NCBI RefSeq assembly: GCF_017741815.1
Contig: NZ_JAGHMF010000014.1
Span: forward strand, 124,001 to 188,000
Direction: 5' to 3'
Length of the DNA stretch: 64,000 bases
Origin: Rhizobium sp. 16-488-2b
Lineage (GTDB): Bacteria > Pseudomonadota > Alphaproteobacteria > Rhizobiales > Rhizobiaceae
Part shown: one piece after another, positions 1 to 9,196 of the stretch
Position numbering within the stretch: the first letter of the stretch is position 1
Layout: every line of letters starts with the position of its first letter
The notes under the pieces: model-generated
The model's input: the letters and a program-made list of their open reading frames with translations, nothing else
Databases searched by the model: none
Told to the model about the DNA's origin: nothing
Position numbers and translations under genes: made by a program

Positions 1-426
1 GTCGAAGACTGGCTGATCGACGAAGGGCAAGCCGATGCGCGCCGCTTCCAGACAATGGAAGAGCAGCGAGGGTTCCAGATAGAGCATGCGGTATTGCAGC
101 CCGTGATCCGTCCCCGCCCCGCCATCATGCTCCTCGTCGGGATGCAGAACGATCACCTGCCCCGGCAGGCTGAAACGCCGCTCGCCACGATAGGAAAAGG
201 TCTGCACGCCCTTGATCGTCACCCCGAGCGCATAGGTATCGTGACGATGCGGCTCGAAGGCGTTTCCCGCGAACTGCGCCTCGATGCGCTCGATGCCAGG
301 AAAGGCCGGCGCGGTTACAATTCCCGGAGCAATCGCACCGGACGCAATGGAGCGCCCGTCAGTGCCCGGCTCCGTGCACAAACGTTCAAGACCCTCAAGG
401 GCGTGATGGCTTAGATCCTCATCCAA
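1..426 (-). CDS. AraC-family transcriptional regulator, N-terminal part (cut by left edge)
   Basis: Reading the minus strand gives a continuous frame with a cupin-type AraC ligand-binding domain: a segment with EPHRHDTYALGV, then a FSLPGQVIVLHPDEEHDG segment, a typical metal- or effector-binding beta-barrel N-terminus. The C-terminal helix-turn-helix part lies outside the window. No in-frame ATG is seen at the 5' end; a TTG at about 426 is the most upstream plausible start, so the start is uncertain. It is divergent from the DUF2000 gene, with a gap of only about 30 bp, so the two probably share a control region and the regulator may control its neighbour. The family assignment is from the sensor domain only. 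Confidence 0.7.
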   Translation of the reverse strand, partial: MDEDLSHHALEGLERLCTEPGTDGRSIASGAIAPGIVTAPAFPGIERIEAQFAGNAFEPHRHDTYALGVTIKGVQTFSYRGERRFSLPGQVIVLHPDEEHDGGAGTDHGLQYRMLYLEPSLLFHCLEAARIGLPFVDQPVFD

Positions 427-459
427 CCGACGTCGAAACCCGCATGAAAAGAGACTGGA

Positions 460-867
460 ATGTTTGATACCAAAATTGCGATCGTGCTGCGAAACAATCT
501 TCCATCCTGGCAGACGCTGAATGTCACCGCCTTCCTGATGAGCGGGATCACCGGCCAGAACCCCGAGATCATCGGCGACGCCTACAAGGACCGATCGGGC
601 AATCTGTACAACCCGCTCTCGATCCAGCCGATCATCGTTCTGGCAGCGCCCAAGGAGACCATGTCCACCATCCACCGCCGCACGCTGGAGCGCGGCATCA
701 CCGCCTCGCTCTTCATCGAGGAGATGTTCGCGACCGGCCACGACGCCGCCAACCGCGCCGTCTTCGCCGAATACGCGCCCGATGACGCCAGGGTGGTCGG
801 CATCGCGATCCGCGCCGACAAGAAGATCGTCGACAAGATCACCAAGGGCGCTGTCATGCACCCTTGA
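460..867 (+). CDS. DUF2000 family protein
   Basis: A 135-residue protein matching the DUF2000 family by its opening (FDTKIAIVLRNNLPSWQ), the central YNPLSIQPIIVL segment and the late VVGIAIRADKK segment. The family has a small alpha/beta fold, usually about 130-140 aa, with no established reaction; the length here is normal. No signal peptide or membrane segment is seen, so it is probably cytoplasmic. It is transcribed away from an AraC-type regulator whose start is next door, suggesting a regulator/target pair. The Shine-Dalgarno sequence is weak. Function is not assigned. Confidence 0.8.
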   Translation: MFDTKIAIVLRNNLPSWQTLNVTAFLMSGITGQNPEIIGDAYKDRSGNLYNPLSIQPIIVLAAPKETMSTIHRRTLERGITASLFIEEMFATGHDAANRAVFAEYAPDDARVVGIAIRADKKIVDKITKGAVMHP

Positions 868-937
868 AGCAATGCCAGGAAAAGTGTGAAGCGGTTTTCC
901 GTCCGGAATTGCGTAATTCAAACTACTCTAACGCAAA

Positions 938-962
938 ACGGCCGGGCATCGAGCCCGGCCGT
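938..962 (-). terminator. Rho-independent terminator of the OmpA-like lipoprotein gene
   Basis: A perfect 10-bp inverted repeat (ACGGCCGGGC / GCCCGGCCGT) with a 5-nt loop. On the minus strand it is followed by TTTTGCGTT, so it ends the lipoprotein transcript; it may also slow plus-strand readthrough from the DUF2000 gene. Confidence 0.8.
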
Positions 963-984
963 CTTAACTCTCAAGCGAGCCCGA

Positions 985-1650
985 TCAGCTCTGGGTGATC
1001 GGCGCGATCTGGATTTCGACGCGGCGGTTCTGTGCGCGTCCGGCTTCCGAGGCGTTGGAAGCCACCGGCTGCGACGGGCCGAAGCCGACGGCCGACATGC
1101 GGCGCTGGTCGATACCCTGGCCGCCGAGATAGCCGGCAACGGACTCGGCGCGGCGCTGCGACAGTTCCTGGTTATGCTGCAGGCTGCCGGTCGAATCGGT
1201 GTGGCCGTTGACGTCGATCAGCGTGCGGTTGAACTTGCGCAGCACGATCGCCACCGAGTTCAGCGTCGGGTAGAAGCCCGGCTTCACGGCATCCTGGTCG
1301 ACGTCGAAGGTGATGTTCGACGGCATGTTCAGGATGATGTTGTCGCCGTTGCGGGTAACGGAGATGCCGGTGCCCTGGAGCTGCGCGCGCAGTTCCGATT
1401 CCTGCTGGTCCATGTAGTTGCCGATCGCACCGCCGGCGAGAGCGCCGACACCGGCGCCGATGAGCGCCGCGTTACGTCGACCTACCGGCGAACCGCCAAC
1501 AGCGAGACCCGCCAATGCGCCGACGCCGGCGCCGAGCAGCGCGCCGCCCGATGTGTTCGACATCTTCTGTTGGCCCGTATACGGATCCGTCGTCGTGCAG
1601 GCGCTGAGGTAGGTCGCGGCAACGGCGAGAAGGATGAATTTCTTGATCAT
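985..1650 (-). CDS. OmpA-family lipoprotein with glycine-zipper segment
   Basis: A 221-residue outer-membrane lipoprotein. The start at 1650 gives a short signal peptide ending in the lipobox LSAC (Cys at residue 18); the longer upstream frame would bury this signal. Residues about 35-85 hold two glycine-zipper repeats (GAGVGALAG twice), found in lipoproteins that pack against membranes. The C-terminal third is an OmpA/MotB peptidoglycan-binding domain with the NGHTDSTG and RRAESVAGYL motifs. It resembles E. coli YiaD. It probably anchors the outer membrane to peptidoglycan. It is monocistronic, with its own terminator. A GGAG lies about 12 nt before the ATG. Confidence 0.88.
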   Translation of the reverse strand: MIKKFILLAVAATYLSACTTTDPYTGQQKMSNTSGGALLGAGVGALAGLAVGGSPVGRRNAALIGAGVGALAGGAIGNYMDQQESELRAQLQGTGISVTRNGDNIILNMPSNITFDVDQDAVKPGFYPTLNSVAIVLRKFNRTLIDVNGHTDSTGSLQHNQELSQRRAESVAGYLGGQGIDQRRMSAVGFGPSQPVASNASEAGRAQNRRVEIQIAPITQS

Positions 1651-1836
1651 GGACAGGCGTATCTCCAATTCGATGGTGATGCGAGCAGTATTAAGGAATG
1701 CGGCAAGAAGATGAAGCGCGCGCCCTGAATACTGGAAAATCGATGGATTGCACAGCCTTAGAGCCGGAACTCCCGAAAAAGTCACCGGCGTCGGCGACGC
1801 CGGCCGCCAATAGCGGCCGATACAAACGATGACGCG

Positions 1837-2832
1837 TCAGAAGTTCTGGAACAGCTGCCGCACCGTATCGTAGGTGGCGTTTGCGATGTTGAGCGATTGC
1901 AGGCCCAGTTGCTCCTGCGTCTGCAGCGCCGCAAGCCGGCTCGATTGCTCCTCCATGTCGGCATCGATCAGCTTGCTCATCCCGCGCGCGAAGGCATCGC
2001 CCAAGTTCTGCGCGAAGTCGCTCTGCAGGCTGATGCGCTTTTCCAGCGCGCCGAAGGACGAGCCGATCGTCGTCATCTGGCCGAGCATCTTGTCGACGAC
2101 CGAGACCATCTCCTTGACCTCCGCGGTGGTCGTGGTCGAGGATATGCCGATCTCGACCTGCCCCGCCGTATTCCCCGCGCTAGCGAGCATCACATAGTTC
2201 TTCGAGGCCCCCAGTTCCGTCGCGAAATACTGCGAGGTCAACGCCCCGTATTCACCTGATCCCGTGGTCCGATCGTCGATCAGGTAGCGCGCGTCCTTGG
2301 ATGTCGTCGATCCCACCGGCGCGATATCGACCTCGTAGCTCAGCGTTCCGATTTCGACGCTTCCATCGGGATGGCGCGTGAACGACGCCGGAATCTCGCG
2401 CGGCTTGGCCGGATCGTCGCCATCATCGATCGCCACCCAATTGTCGTTGTTGAAGCTCGCCGCCGCGGAAACGGAACGAAGCTGATCTTTCAGATGGGTG
2501 ATGTCGAGATTGATCTTGTCCTTGTCGACACCGTCCTCGGTGGCGGCGACGAGCTTGGCCTTGATCTGGCTGACGAGATCGGTCGATTCGCCGACGGCGG
2601 TATAGGCCGTATCCATCGTCGCAGCGGCCAATCCCAGCGCATCGCGCACTGCCGATTGGGCCTTCTGGTCGCTTTTCAAGGTCGAGCTGATCGCCCAATA
2701 GGCGCCATTATCCGAGGCGCGTTCGACCCGGAGGCCGGTGGAGACCTGCCTCTGGGTCGTCGTCAGTTTATTCCCGATGTCGCGCAATACATAAAGCGCG
2801 GCATCCACCGAAGTGCGCCGATAAATACTCAC
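1837..2832 (-). CDS. Flagellin, orphan copy (FlaE/FlaD-like)
   Basis: A 331-residue flagellin. The N-terminal helical D0/D1 region (LRDIGNKLTTTQRQVSTGLRV, ASDNGAYWAIS) and the C-terminal helix (LQSLNIANATYDTVRQLF) are conserved; the middle carries the rhizobial LVAATEDGVDKDKI segment. I chose the GTG at 2832, which has GGAG about 11 nt upstream and yields a flagellin-like N-terminus; an ATG at 2970 would add a non-flagellin tail. The first residues (SIYRRTSVDAALYVL) differ from the usual TN-AAMAALQTL start. No other flagellar gene is nearby. Rhizobia are known to have one or more flagellins outside the main cluster (flaE-type); identity with flaE is inference. Confidence 0.85.
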   Translation of the reverse strand: MSIYRRTSVDAALYVLRDIGNKLTTTQRQVSTGLRVERASDNGAYWAISSTLKSDQKAQSAVRDALGLAAATMDTAYTAVGESTDLVSQIKAKLVAATEDGVDKDKINLDITHLKDQLRSVSAAASFNNDNWVAIDDGDDPAKPREIPASFTRHPDGSVEIGTLSYEVDIAPVGSTTSKDARYLIDDRTTGSGEYGALTSQYFATELGASKNYVMLASAGNTAGQVEIGISSTTTTAEVKEMVSVVDKMLGQMTTIGSSFGALEKRISLQSDFAQNLGDAFARGMSKLIDADMEEQSSRLAALQTQEQLGLQSLNIANATYDTVRQLFQNF

Positions 2833-3047
2833 GGATACAGAACTCCGAACACAACAATACGCAACAGGTACAAATGAACCGGTGCCGCGAACACTCATGT
2901 CCGGGGGCGCCAAAACAGCGGCGCCGTGCAGCCTCCCGAAACGCTGGGAGACCATCGGTATCGATGCCAATGATTACGGCTCATGCTTAAAAAACAGCTA
3001 AAAGTCGCAATTAATTTAGCCTGTTATGCAACCATTCGGAAACTATG

Positions 3048-3095
3048 AAAAAACGCCGCCCGCAACCTGCCCGAAGGCAAGATTACAGGGCGGCG
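3048..3095 (-). terminator. Rho-independent terminator of the RND operon
   Basis: Stem CGCCGCCC / GGGCGGCG with an inner small hairpin (TGCC-ttcg-GGCA) in the loop. On the minus strand it is followed by a run of six T. It lies directly after the stop of the RND permease. Confidence 0.85.
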
Positions 3096-3099
3096 ATTA

Positions 3100-6000
3100 T
3101 CACTCCGCAGCTTCGAGCTGATCCCGCGCGGCAACGATCTTCGGCCGCTCGGCATTTTCCATTTCCTGATGCAACCGTGCCTCTTCATGCGCATGCGGCT
3201 TGGCGAAGCGGGCGATCAGCAGATAGGCGACGGGCGTGATGAACAGCGTCACCAGCGTCGCGAAGCCCAGCCCGCCGACGATCACCCACCCGAGCGCCAC
3301 GCGCGCTTCGGCACCCGCGCCATGCGCGAAGACCAGCGGCACGCCACCAAGGATGGTGGCGATCATCGTCATCATCACGGGACGCAGACGCAGCGCGCAG
3401 GCCTTTTCGATCGACGCCCTGACGTCCTGGCCCTCATCGCGCAACTGGTTGGCGAACTCGACGATCAGGATGCCGTTCTTGGCCATGACGCCGACAAGCA
3501 GCACCAGGCCGATCTGGCTGTAGATGTTGAGGCTGGAACCTGTGATCACGAGCGCGAAGACCGCGCAGGCAAGCCCAAGCGGCACCGTCGACATGATGAT
3601 CACGGATGAGAACATGCTCTCGAACTGCGCCGCCAGCACCAGGAAGATGATGATGATGGCAAAGCCGAAGGTGAGAGCCATGCCGTTGGCGTTTTCTTCC
3701 AGCGTCGCCGCTTCCGCAAGCGGCATCAGCCGCGCACCCGAGGGAAGCAGAGGCCCGGCCAGCGTCACGGCCTCTTTCACCGCATCGCCAAGCGACACGC
3801 CATCCTTGAGGCCAGCGGTGATCGCCACAGACGCCAGCTGCTGCTCACGATTGAGCTGCGGCGCCACGGCGCCCTCTTGCAGCGAGGCGATGACCGACAT
3901 CGGCACGATCTTGCCGTCGCCGGTTTTCAGGAACACGTTCTCAAGATCGGTCGGATCGTCGAGCGGCCGCGTGTTCGAGGTCAAAAGCACTGGATAGGCA
4001 TCGCCCTTGACGAACACGTCGACAACAGAGCGCCCTTCCAGCAGCGATTGGATGGCGGTCGACAGGCCGGTGATGTTGATGCCGAGATCGGATGCCCGCT
4101 CGCGATCGATCGAGATCGACACCTGCGCCTGCGTCGGCTCGTTGGCGAGGCGCGGCGTGTCGTAGCGGCCGGTCGCGTCCAGCGCCTGTACCAGCTTCAG
4201 CGCCGATTGCGTGAGCGCATCATAATCGCTGCCGATCAGCGCCATCTGCAACCCGTTGCCGGCGCCGCGAATACGCAGGCTGTTGGACTGGATGGCATTG
4301 CCGCGCAGCGCCGGAACCTTCAAAGCCGCGCGATTGATATCCGCAACGATCTCGTTCTGCGTGCGCTCGCGCTCGCCCCATGGCGCCAGCGTCAGCACCA
4401 TGAAGCCGCTATTGGCCTGCCCATTCTGCCCGGAGACGGAAAAGACATTGCGGATATCGCCGCTGTCGACCAGCGGCTGCAGATATTCCTCGACCAGCTG
4501 CAGCTTGTCGCGCGTATATTCGAGGCTCGATCCCTGCGGCGTCGTCAGCCGCATCATCACCATCGCCCGGTCCTCGTTGGGCGTCAGCTCGCTCTTCACG
4601 CCGGTAAAGGCCACGACGGCGGCACCCGCGAAGATCACCGAGAACACGATGACGACGAAGGGCGCATTCAGGCAGCGCTGCAGGCACCACTCGTAGGCGC
4701 TGGAAAACCGGTCGCCGAAGCGGCCGAGCATCCCATGATCCTCTTTCATCTCCCGGGTCAGCATCCGCGACGCCATCATCGGGCAAAGCGTTAGCGCCAC
4801 CAGCGACGACAGGCCGACGGAGAATGCAAGCACGAAGCCGAACTCGCGAAACAGGCCGCCCACCTGCCCCGGCAGGAACGACAGCGGAATGAACACGGCT
4901 GCCAGCGTCGCCGTCGTCGCAATGACCGCGAAGAATACCTCGCGCGTGCCAAGCACGGCAGCCGCGCGCGGCCCCATGCCCTGCGCGCGCCTGCGCACGA
5001 TATTCTCGAGCACCACGATGGCGTCGTCGACCACCAGACCGGTCGCCAACACGATCGCCAGCAGCGTCAGGATATTGATCGAGAAACCGACCATGTAGAT
5101 CGCCGCCAGCGTGCCGATCAGCGCCACCGGCATGCTCACCGCCGGAATGATCGTCGCCCGCCAGTCGCGCAGGAAGAGATAGATGACGGCGGTGACGATG
5201 ACGGCGGCCAGCACCAGCGCCAGCACCACCTCGTGGATGGCGCCCTGGATGAACACCGCGTCATCGCTGGTAATCGCGATCCTGGTACCCTCTGGCAGCG
5301 TCTTCGACAGCTGCTCGACCGCGGCCTTGATGCCGTTGGAAATATTCAGCGTATTGGATTGCGCCTGGCGGATGACGCCGAGACCGATGCCCGGCACCCC
5401 GTTCGAGCGCAGCGCCGTCTGCCCATCGCGCGGTCCAAGCGTCACGGTCGCCACATCCCCCAGCCGCACGCGGTCGAGCAACATGACGTTGGCGAAATCC
5501 TCGGGCTTCTGCAGGCTGGCGGTAGCGCGCACGACGATGTTCTGCGTCGGGCTCTTGAGCGAGCCGGCCGGCACGTCGAGTGCCGCGTTCGACAGCGCAT
5601 TGGTGAGATCGCCGATCGTCAGCCCACGGCTCGCGAGCTCCGACTGATCGACATCGACCCGAAACACCTTCTCCTGGTCGCCATAGCTCTCGACATCGGC
5701 AACGCCGTCGACGGAGGCCAGCCGGTCGATCACCTCATTGTCGACGAGCAGCGTCAGGTCGTCCATGTTGAGCTTGGTGGAGGTGACGGCAAGACGCATG
5801 ATCGGCTGCGAATCCGAATCCGCCTTGACGATCTGCGGCGCGTCGGCGTCGTCAGGCAGCCGGTCGGTGATCCGCCCGATCGCGTCGCGCACGTCGTTGG
5901 CGGCGACCGCCAGATCCACCGTATCGGAAAACTCCAGCGTCACCCGGCTCTGGCCGAACTGCGAGCTCGACGAGATCGACTTCAACCCGCTGACGCGCGC

Positions 6001-6255
6001 CGACGCGCCCTCGATGATCTTGGTCACCTCCTGGTCGATCGTCTGCGGCGACGCGCCGTCGAAGGTGGTGCGCACGGTCACGACCGGCCGGTCGACATCA
6101 GGCAGCTCGCGCACCTCGATGCCGACATAGGCGGCGAGACCCGCAACGATCATCAGCGTGTTGAACACCAAGGCCAGGATCGGCCGGCGCACGAAGAGCG
6201 CCGTGAACGTCTGCTTGCCCGATGGCGTATTGTTGTGGGGGCCGCTGTCGCTCAT
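3100..6255 (-). CDS. RND-family multidrug efflux permease (HAE1 type)
   Basis: A 1051-residue inner-membrane proton/drug antiporter, the usual length for AcrB/MexB-type pumps. It shows the N-terminal FVRRPILALVFNTLMIVAG helix, two large periplasmic loops and twelve expected helices. The proton-relay residues are present: a DD pair in TM4 (GLVVDDAIVVLEN) and the TM10 lysine (GVMAKNGILIVEF). The start codon overlaps the adaptor stop by one base, so the two are translated together. No outer-membrane channel gene is next to it, so it probably borrows a TolC-type protein encoded elsewhere. The substrate cannot be read from sequence. Confidence 0.93.
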   Translation of the reverse strand: MSDSGPHNNTPSGKQTFTALFVRRPILALVFNTLMIVAGLAAYVGIEVRELPDVDRPVVTVRTTFDGASPQTIDQEVTKIIEGASARVSGLKSISSSSQFGQSRVTLEFSDTVDLAVAANDVRDAIGRITDRLPDDADAPQIVKADSDSQPIMRLAVTSTKLNMDDLTLLVDNEVIDRLASVDGVADVESYGDQEKVFRVDVDQSELASRGLTIGDLTNALSNAALDVPAGSLKSPTQNIVVRATASLQKPEDFANVMLLDRVRLGDVATVTLGPRDGQTALRSNGVPGIGLGVIRQAQSNTLNISNGIKAAVEQLSKTLPEGTRIAITSDDAVFIQGAIHEVVLALVLAAVIVTAVIYLFLRDWRATIIPAVSMPVALIGTLAAIYMVGFSINILTLLAIVLATGLVVDDAIVVLENIVRRRAQGMGPRAAAVLGTREVFFAVIATTATLAAVFIPLSFLPGQVGGLFREFGFVLAFSVGLSSLVALTLCPMMASRMLTREMKEDHGMLGRFGDRFSSAYEWCLQRCLNAPFVVIVFSVIFAGAAVVAFTGVKSELTPNEDRAMVMMRLTTPQGSSLEYTRDKLQLVEEYLQPLVDSGDIRNVFSVSGQNGQANSGFMVLTLAPWGERERTQNEIVADINRAALKVPALRGNAIQSNSLRIRGAGNGLQMALIGSDYDALTQSALKLVQALDATGRYDTPRLANEPTQAQVSISIDRERASDLGINITGLSTAIQSLLEGRSVVDVFVKGDAYPVLLTSNTRPLDDPTDLENVFLKTGDGKIVPMSVIASLQEGAVAPQLNREQQLASVAITAGLKDGVSLGDAVKEAVTLAGPLLPSGARLMPLAEAATLEENANGMALTFGFAIIIIFLVLAAQFESMFSSVIIMSTVPLGLACAVFALVITGSSLNIYSQIGLVLLVGVMAKNGILIVEFANQLRDEGQDVRASIEKACALRLRPVMMTMIATILGGVPLVFAHGAGAEARVALGWVIVGGLGFATLVTLFITPVAYLLIARFAKPHAHEEARLHQEMENAERPKIVAARDQLEAAE

Positions 6256-7454
6256 CAGGTGACAGGCTCCTTGGCGGCAAGTTCGCCCCCTTCGGAGCGC
6301 ACCGGCCCGCCCTCGCGCACACGCTGCAGGCCCTGCGTGACGATCAGGTCGCCATTATCGAGGTTGCCCTTGACCAGCACATAGTCGGGATTGCGCTGGA
6401 CGATGCTGACGCGCACCTTGTGCGACTTCTGCTCGGCCACGCGCCAGACGAAGGAGCCTTGCGAATCCCACTGCACCGACTGCGGATCGACCGCCGGATA
6501 CTGGTCGCCATCGAACCGCATGCCGACGCTGAACGACATCCCTGCCCTCAGCTCGTCGGCTGCATTGTTGAGCCGCGCCCGCATCCGGAGCGTACGGCTG
6601 GCGGGATCGACGCGGTTGTCGATCGCCTCGACCGCGCCCGAAAACACCTGCCCCGGCCGCGCCACCGACGTCGCCTCGACCGCCTGGCCGACCTTGACCG
6701 TATTGGCGAAACGCTCCGGCACCCAGTAGTCGACGAGGATTTCCGTGCGATCGTCGAGCGTCACGATCGGCGTCGTCGTCGAGACGTTGTCGCCGATATT
6801 CACGGGCATGATGCCAACGATGCCGTCGATCGGCGCCAGGATGTTGCGGCGATCGAGGCTCAGCTGCGCCGCCTGCAATTGCAGCCGCGCGTTCTGCTCG
6901 GCGATCTCCTGATCGAACACGTCCATGCGCGACACGCTGGACTTGATATTGTTGTAGAGGCTGGACTTCTCGACCGCCGATTTCAGCGCGACTTCGGCCT
7001 GCCCCTTGACGATCACCTGCTCTTCGCTGTCGAGCTTGGCGATGATCTGCCCCTGCTTGACCCGGTCGCCGGACTTGACGAGGATTTCGCGGATGAGACC
7101 GCTCGCCTGCGGCGTCACCACCACCGAGCGGATCGCATCCCCCGTGCCGATCGCACCCAGCCGATCATTGACGACACCGGGAACCACGGCCTGCGTGACG
7201 ACAAGCACCGCGCCGTTGCGGCCACCGCCACCATTGCCACCATTACCGCCGGAACGACGATTGCTTGCCTGCTCGCCACCTGCTGTAGGCGGCGCCGCGC
7301 TTGCTTTGTCAGGATCGATCGCCTTGCCAACAAGAGCTTCGGGAACGCCGGCATTGCGCAGCGTATCGCGCGCACCAGGCACAAAGACAGCCCATCCGGT
7401 AACGCCGGCGGCGATAACGATGAGACAGATCGCAAACTGCTTCCAAAATGACAT
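6255..7454 (-). CDS. RND efflux periplasmic adaptor (membrane fusion protein)
   Basis: A 399-residue protein with an N-terminal membrane anchor (residues about 7-27), a low-complexity G/N-rich linker, a biotinyl/lipoyl-like barrel-sandwich domain (VVVTPQASGLIREILVKSGD, then QGQIIAKLDSEEQ), a coiled-coil hairpin rich in A/Q/L and a C-terminal beta-barrel/membrane-proximal domain. It links the inner-membrane pump to an outer-membrane channel. It is the first gene of a two-gene operon, overlapping the permease by one base. A palindromic operator-like site lies about 125 bp upstream. Confidence 0.92.
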   Translation of the reverse strand: MSFWKQFAICLIVIAAGVTGWAVFVPGARDTLRNAGVPEALVGKAIDPDKASAAPPTAGGEQASNRRSGGNGGNGGGGRNGAVLVVTQAVVPGVVNDRLGAIGTGDAIRSVVVTPQASGLIREILVKSGDRVKQGQIIAKLDSEEQVIVKGQAEVALKSAVEKSSLYNNIKSSVSRMDVFDQEIAEQNARLQLQAAQLSLDRRNILAPIDGIVGIMPVNIGDNVSTTTPIVTLDDRTEILVDYWVPERFANTVKVGQAVEATSVARPGQVFSGAVEAIDNRVDPASRTLRMRARLNNAADELRAGMSFSVGMRFDGDQYPAVDPQSVQWDSQGSFVWRVAEQKSHKVRVSIVQRNPDYVLVKGNLDNGDLIVTQGLQRVREGGPVRSEGGELAAKEPVT

Positions 7455-7578
7455 TCACGTCTCCAGAGGGACTCGAGGTTGTCCAGGGTCGATCGAAAGA
7501 GGCGCATACGTGGCAAATCGCCGCGCAACGCAGGAATTATTGTCCGATTGCAGGTCAGCGGCAAGCAAATTGGCCGCC

Positions 7579-7600
7579 CATTACAGCATTGTAATGTCAA
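7579..7600 (-). promoter_or_regulatory. Palindromic operator overlapping a -35 element of the RND operon
   Basis: CATTACA-gcat-TGTAATG is a perfect 7+7 inverted repeat at 7579-7596. On the minus strand a TTGACA hexamer (7600-7595) overlaps its edge. The site lies upstream of the RND adaptor gene. TetR- and MarR-type repressors of efflux pumps commonly bind such sites; the actual regulator is not in the window. A clear -10 hexamer was not found. Confidence 0.55.
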
Positions 7601-7806
7601 CTGTTGGTGACCGGCTGATGTCGGTCATCTCGCCCTGACGTTGCCGTCCTCGCAAAAGCGCGCACCGACGCGAGCAAATGTCGGCCGGCCTGGCAAATAG
7701 TGCTTTCGTTTCTGATCATTCCGATGTTCTCTGCCGTCGCGCAATGGGCCGCAAGCGCGCCCGCCGCTCCATTCATTCAACAGCGAACGCAAAGAGGATG
7801 ACGAGC

Positions 7807-8628
7807 ATGCCGAAGATCACCACCAAGGACGGAACGAAGATTTTCTACAAGGATTGGGGCACCGGCCAGCCGATCCTCTTCTCGCATGGCTGGCCGCTTT
7901 CGGGCGACGCCTGGGAAGCGCAGATGCTCTATTTCGGCCAGAACGGCTACCGCGTCATCGCCCATGATCGCCGCAGCCACGGCAAATCCTCCCAGACCTG
8001 GGACGGCAACAACATGGACCAGTACGCCGACGATCTCGCCGAGCTGATCGAGAAGCTCGATCTCAAGAACCTGATCATGATCGGCCACTCCACCGGCGGC
8101 GGCGAAGTCGCCCACTATCTCGGCCGCCACGGCACCAAGCGCGTCGCCAAGGTGGTGCTGGTCGGCGCCGTTCCGCCGTTGATGCTGAAAACCGACGCCA
8201 ACCCCGAAGGCCTGCCGCTCGACGTCTTCGACGGCATCCGCAAGGGCACCGCGCTCGACCGCTCGCAATTCTTCCGCGACCTCTCCATGCCCTTCTACGG
8301 CTTCAACCGCGACGGCGCCAAGGTCAACGAAGGCCTGCGCGAGACCTTCTGGCTGATGGGCATGGCCGGCGGCATCAAGGGCGAATACGATTGCATCCAC
8401 GAATTCTCCGAGGTCGACTACACCGACGACCTCCGCAAGATCGACAAGCCGACCCTCTTCATCCACGGCGACGACGACCAGATCGTCCCCATCGTGGCAG
8501 CGGCCCTTAAGTCCTCGAAGATCGTCAAGGGCGCCGTGCTCAAGGTCTACGAAGGCTCCAGCCACGGCCTCGCCCAGGTCGAGCCGGAACGCTTCAACGC
8601 GGATGTGCTGGCCTTCATCAAGGGGTGA
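7807..8628 (+). CDS. Alpha/beta hydrolase, non-heme chloroperoxidase/arylesterase type
   Basis: A 273-residue alpha/beta hydrolase. The catalytic triad is visible: Ser95 in GHSTGGG, Asp at about 223-224 in [11 protein letters not shown], and His253 in SSHGLAQ. The opening [19 protein letters not shown] is typical of the cofactor-free haloperoxidase/arylesterase group, which is usually about 273-278 aa. I chose the ATG at 7807: AGAGG lies nine bases upstream and the length fits; an in-frame ATG at 7798 adds three residues. No signal peptide. It stands alone, divergent from the RND operon, with an upstream gap of about 350 bp that also holds the pump's promoter region. The natural substrate is unknown. 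Confidence 0.9.
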   Translation: MPKITTKDGTKIFYKDWGTGQPILFSHGWPLSGDAWEAQMLYFGQNGYRVIAHDRRSHGKSSQTWDGNNMDQYADDLAELIEKLDLKNLIMIGHSTGGGEVAHYLGRHGTKRVAKVVLVGAVPPLMLKTDANPEGLPLDVFDGIRKGTALDRSQFFRDLSMPFYGFNRDGAKVNEGLRETFWLMGMAGGIKGEYDCIHEFSEVDYTDDLRKIDKPTLFIHGDDDQIVPIVAAALKSSKIVKGAVLKVYEGSSHGLAQVEPERFNADVLAFIKG

Positions 8629-8666
8629 GCGGGTCACCGCGCGGTTGCGTGTTGGACGCTTGAGGT

Positions 8667-8860
8667 TCATCCGCACCGTTGAACTCGCGGAGACGTGCTT
8701 AGATCCTCGGCACAAGGCCGAGGATGACGCCGAGCGAGAGGAAAGCGCTTCGACCTCAATAGGTTACAGACGCGCCCCTCATTCTCAGCCGTCATCCTCG
8801 GGCTCGTCCCGAGGATCTGCCAAGCCCTCGCTTTGCTCGACGTGAATGGACACTTGGCGC
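8667..8860. repeat. Intergenic mosaic repeat A, copy 1 of a tandem pair
   Basis: A 194-bp unit repeated with about 90% identity at 8895-9088. It contains two palindromic modules: GATCCTCGGcacaaggCCGAGGAT near the start and a CCTCGGGctcgtCCCGAGG hairpin near the end. No reading frame in it looks coding. It resembles the rhizobial intergenic mosaic elements (RIME-like), which fold into RNA or DNA hairpins. Confidence 0.8.
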
Positions 8861-8894
8861 TGCACCGGGCCATTATCCTTTGAAGCGTTGAAGC

Positions 8895-9088
8895 TCATCC
8901 GCGCCGTTGAACTTGCGGAAACGTGCTTAGATCCTCGGCACAAGGCCGAGGATGACGCCGAGAGAGAGGAAAGCTCTTCTACCTCAATAGGTTACAGACG
9001 CGACCCCCATCCTCAACCGTCATCCTCGGGCTCGTCCCGAGGATCTGCCAAGCCCTCGCTTTGCTCGACGTGAATGGACACTTGGCGC
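8895..9088. repeat. Intergenic mosaic repeat A, copy 2 of a tandem pair
   Basis: Second copy of the 194-bp unit, 228 bp downstream of the first, with scattered substitutions and no length change. It ends about 110 bp before the helicase start, so any helicase promoter must lie in or just after it. Confidence 0.8.
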
Positions 9089-9196
9089 AACCCGCACACC
9101 ACTCGCACCCCCACAACACACAACATCCCGTGGACCGGGAATGAAAGCAGAACATCTTTTCTGGTCTTTCCGATCCGAATCACTACATTACGCGCC

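Noticed and set aside
3877-4794. Large plus-strand frames opposite the RND permease
   Set aside because: They are antisense shadows of a well-supported pump gene with intact proton-relay motifs.
8667-9088. CRISPR array
   Set aside because: The repeats are two long units with internal palindromes, not many short repeats with unique spacers.
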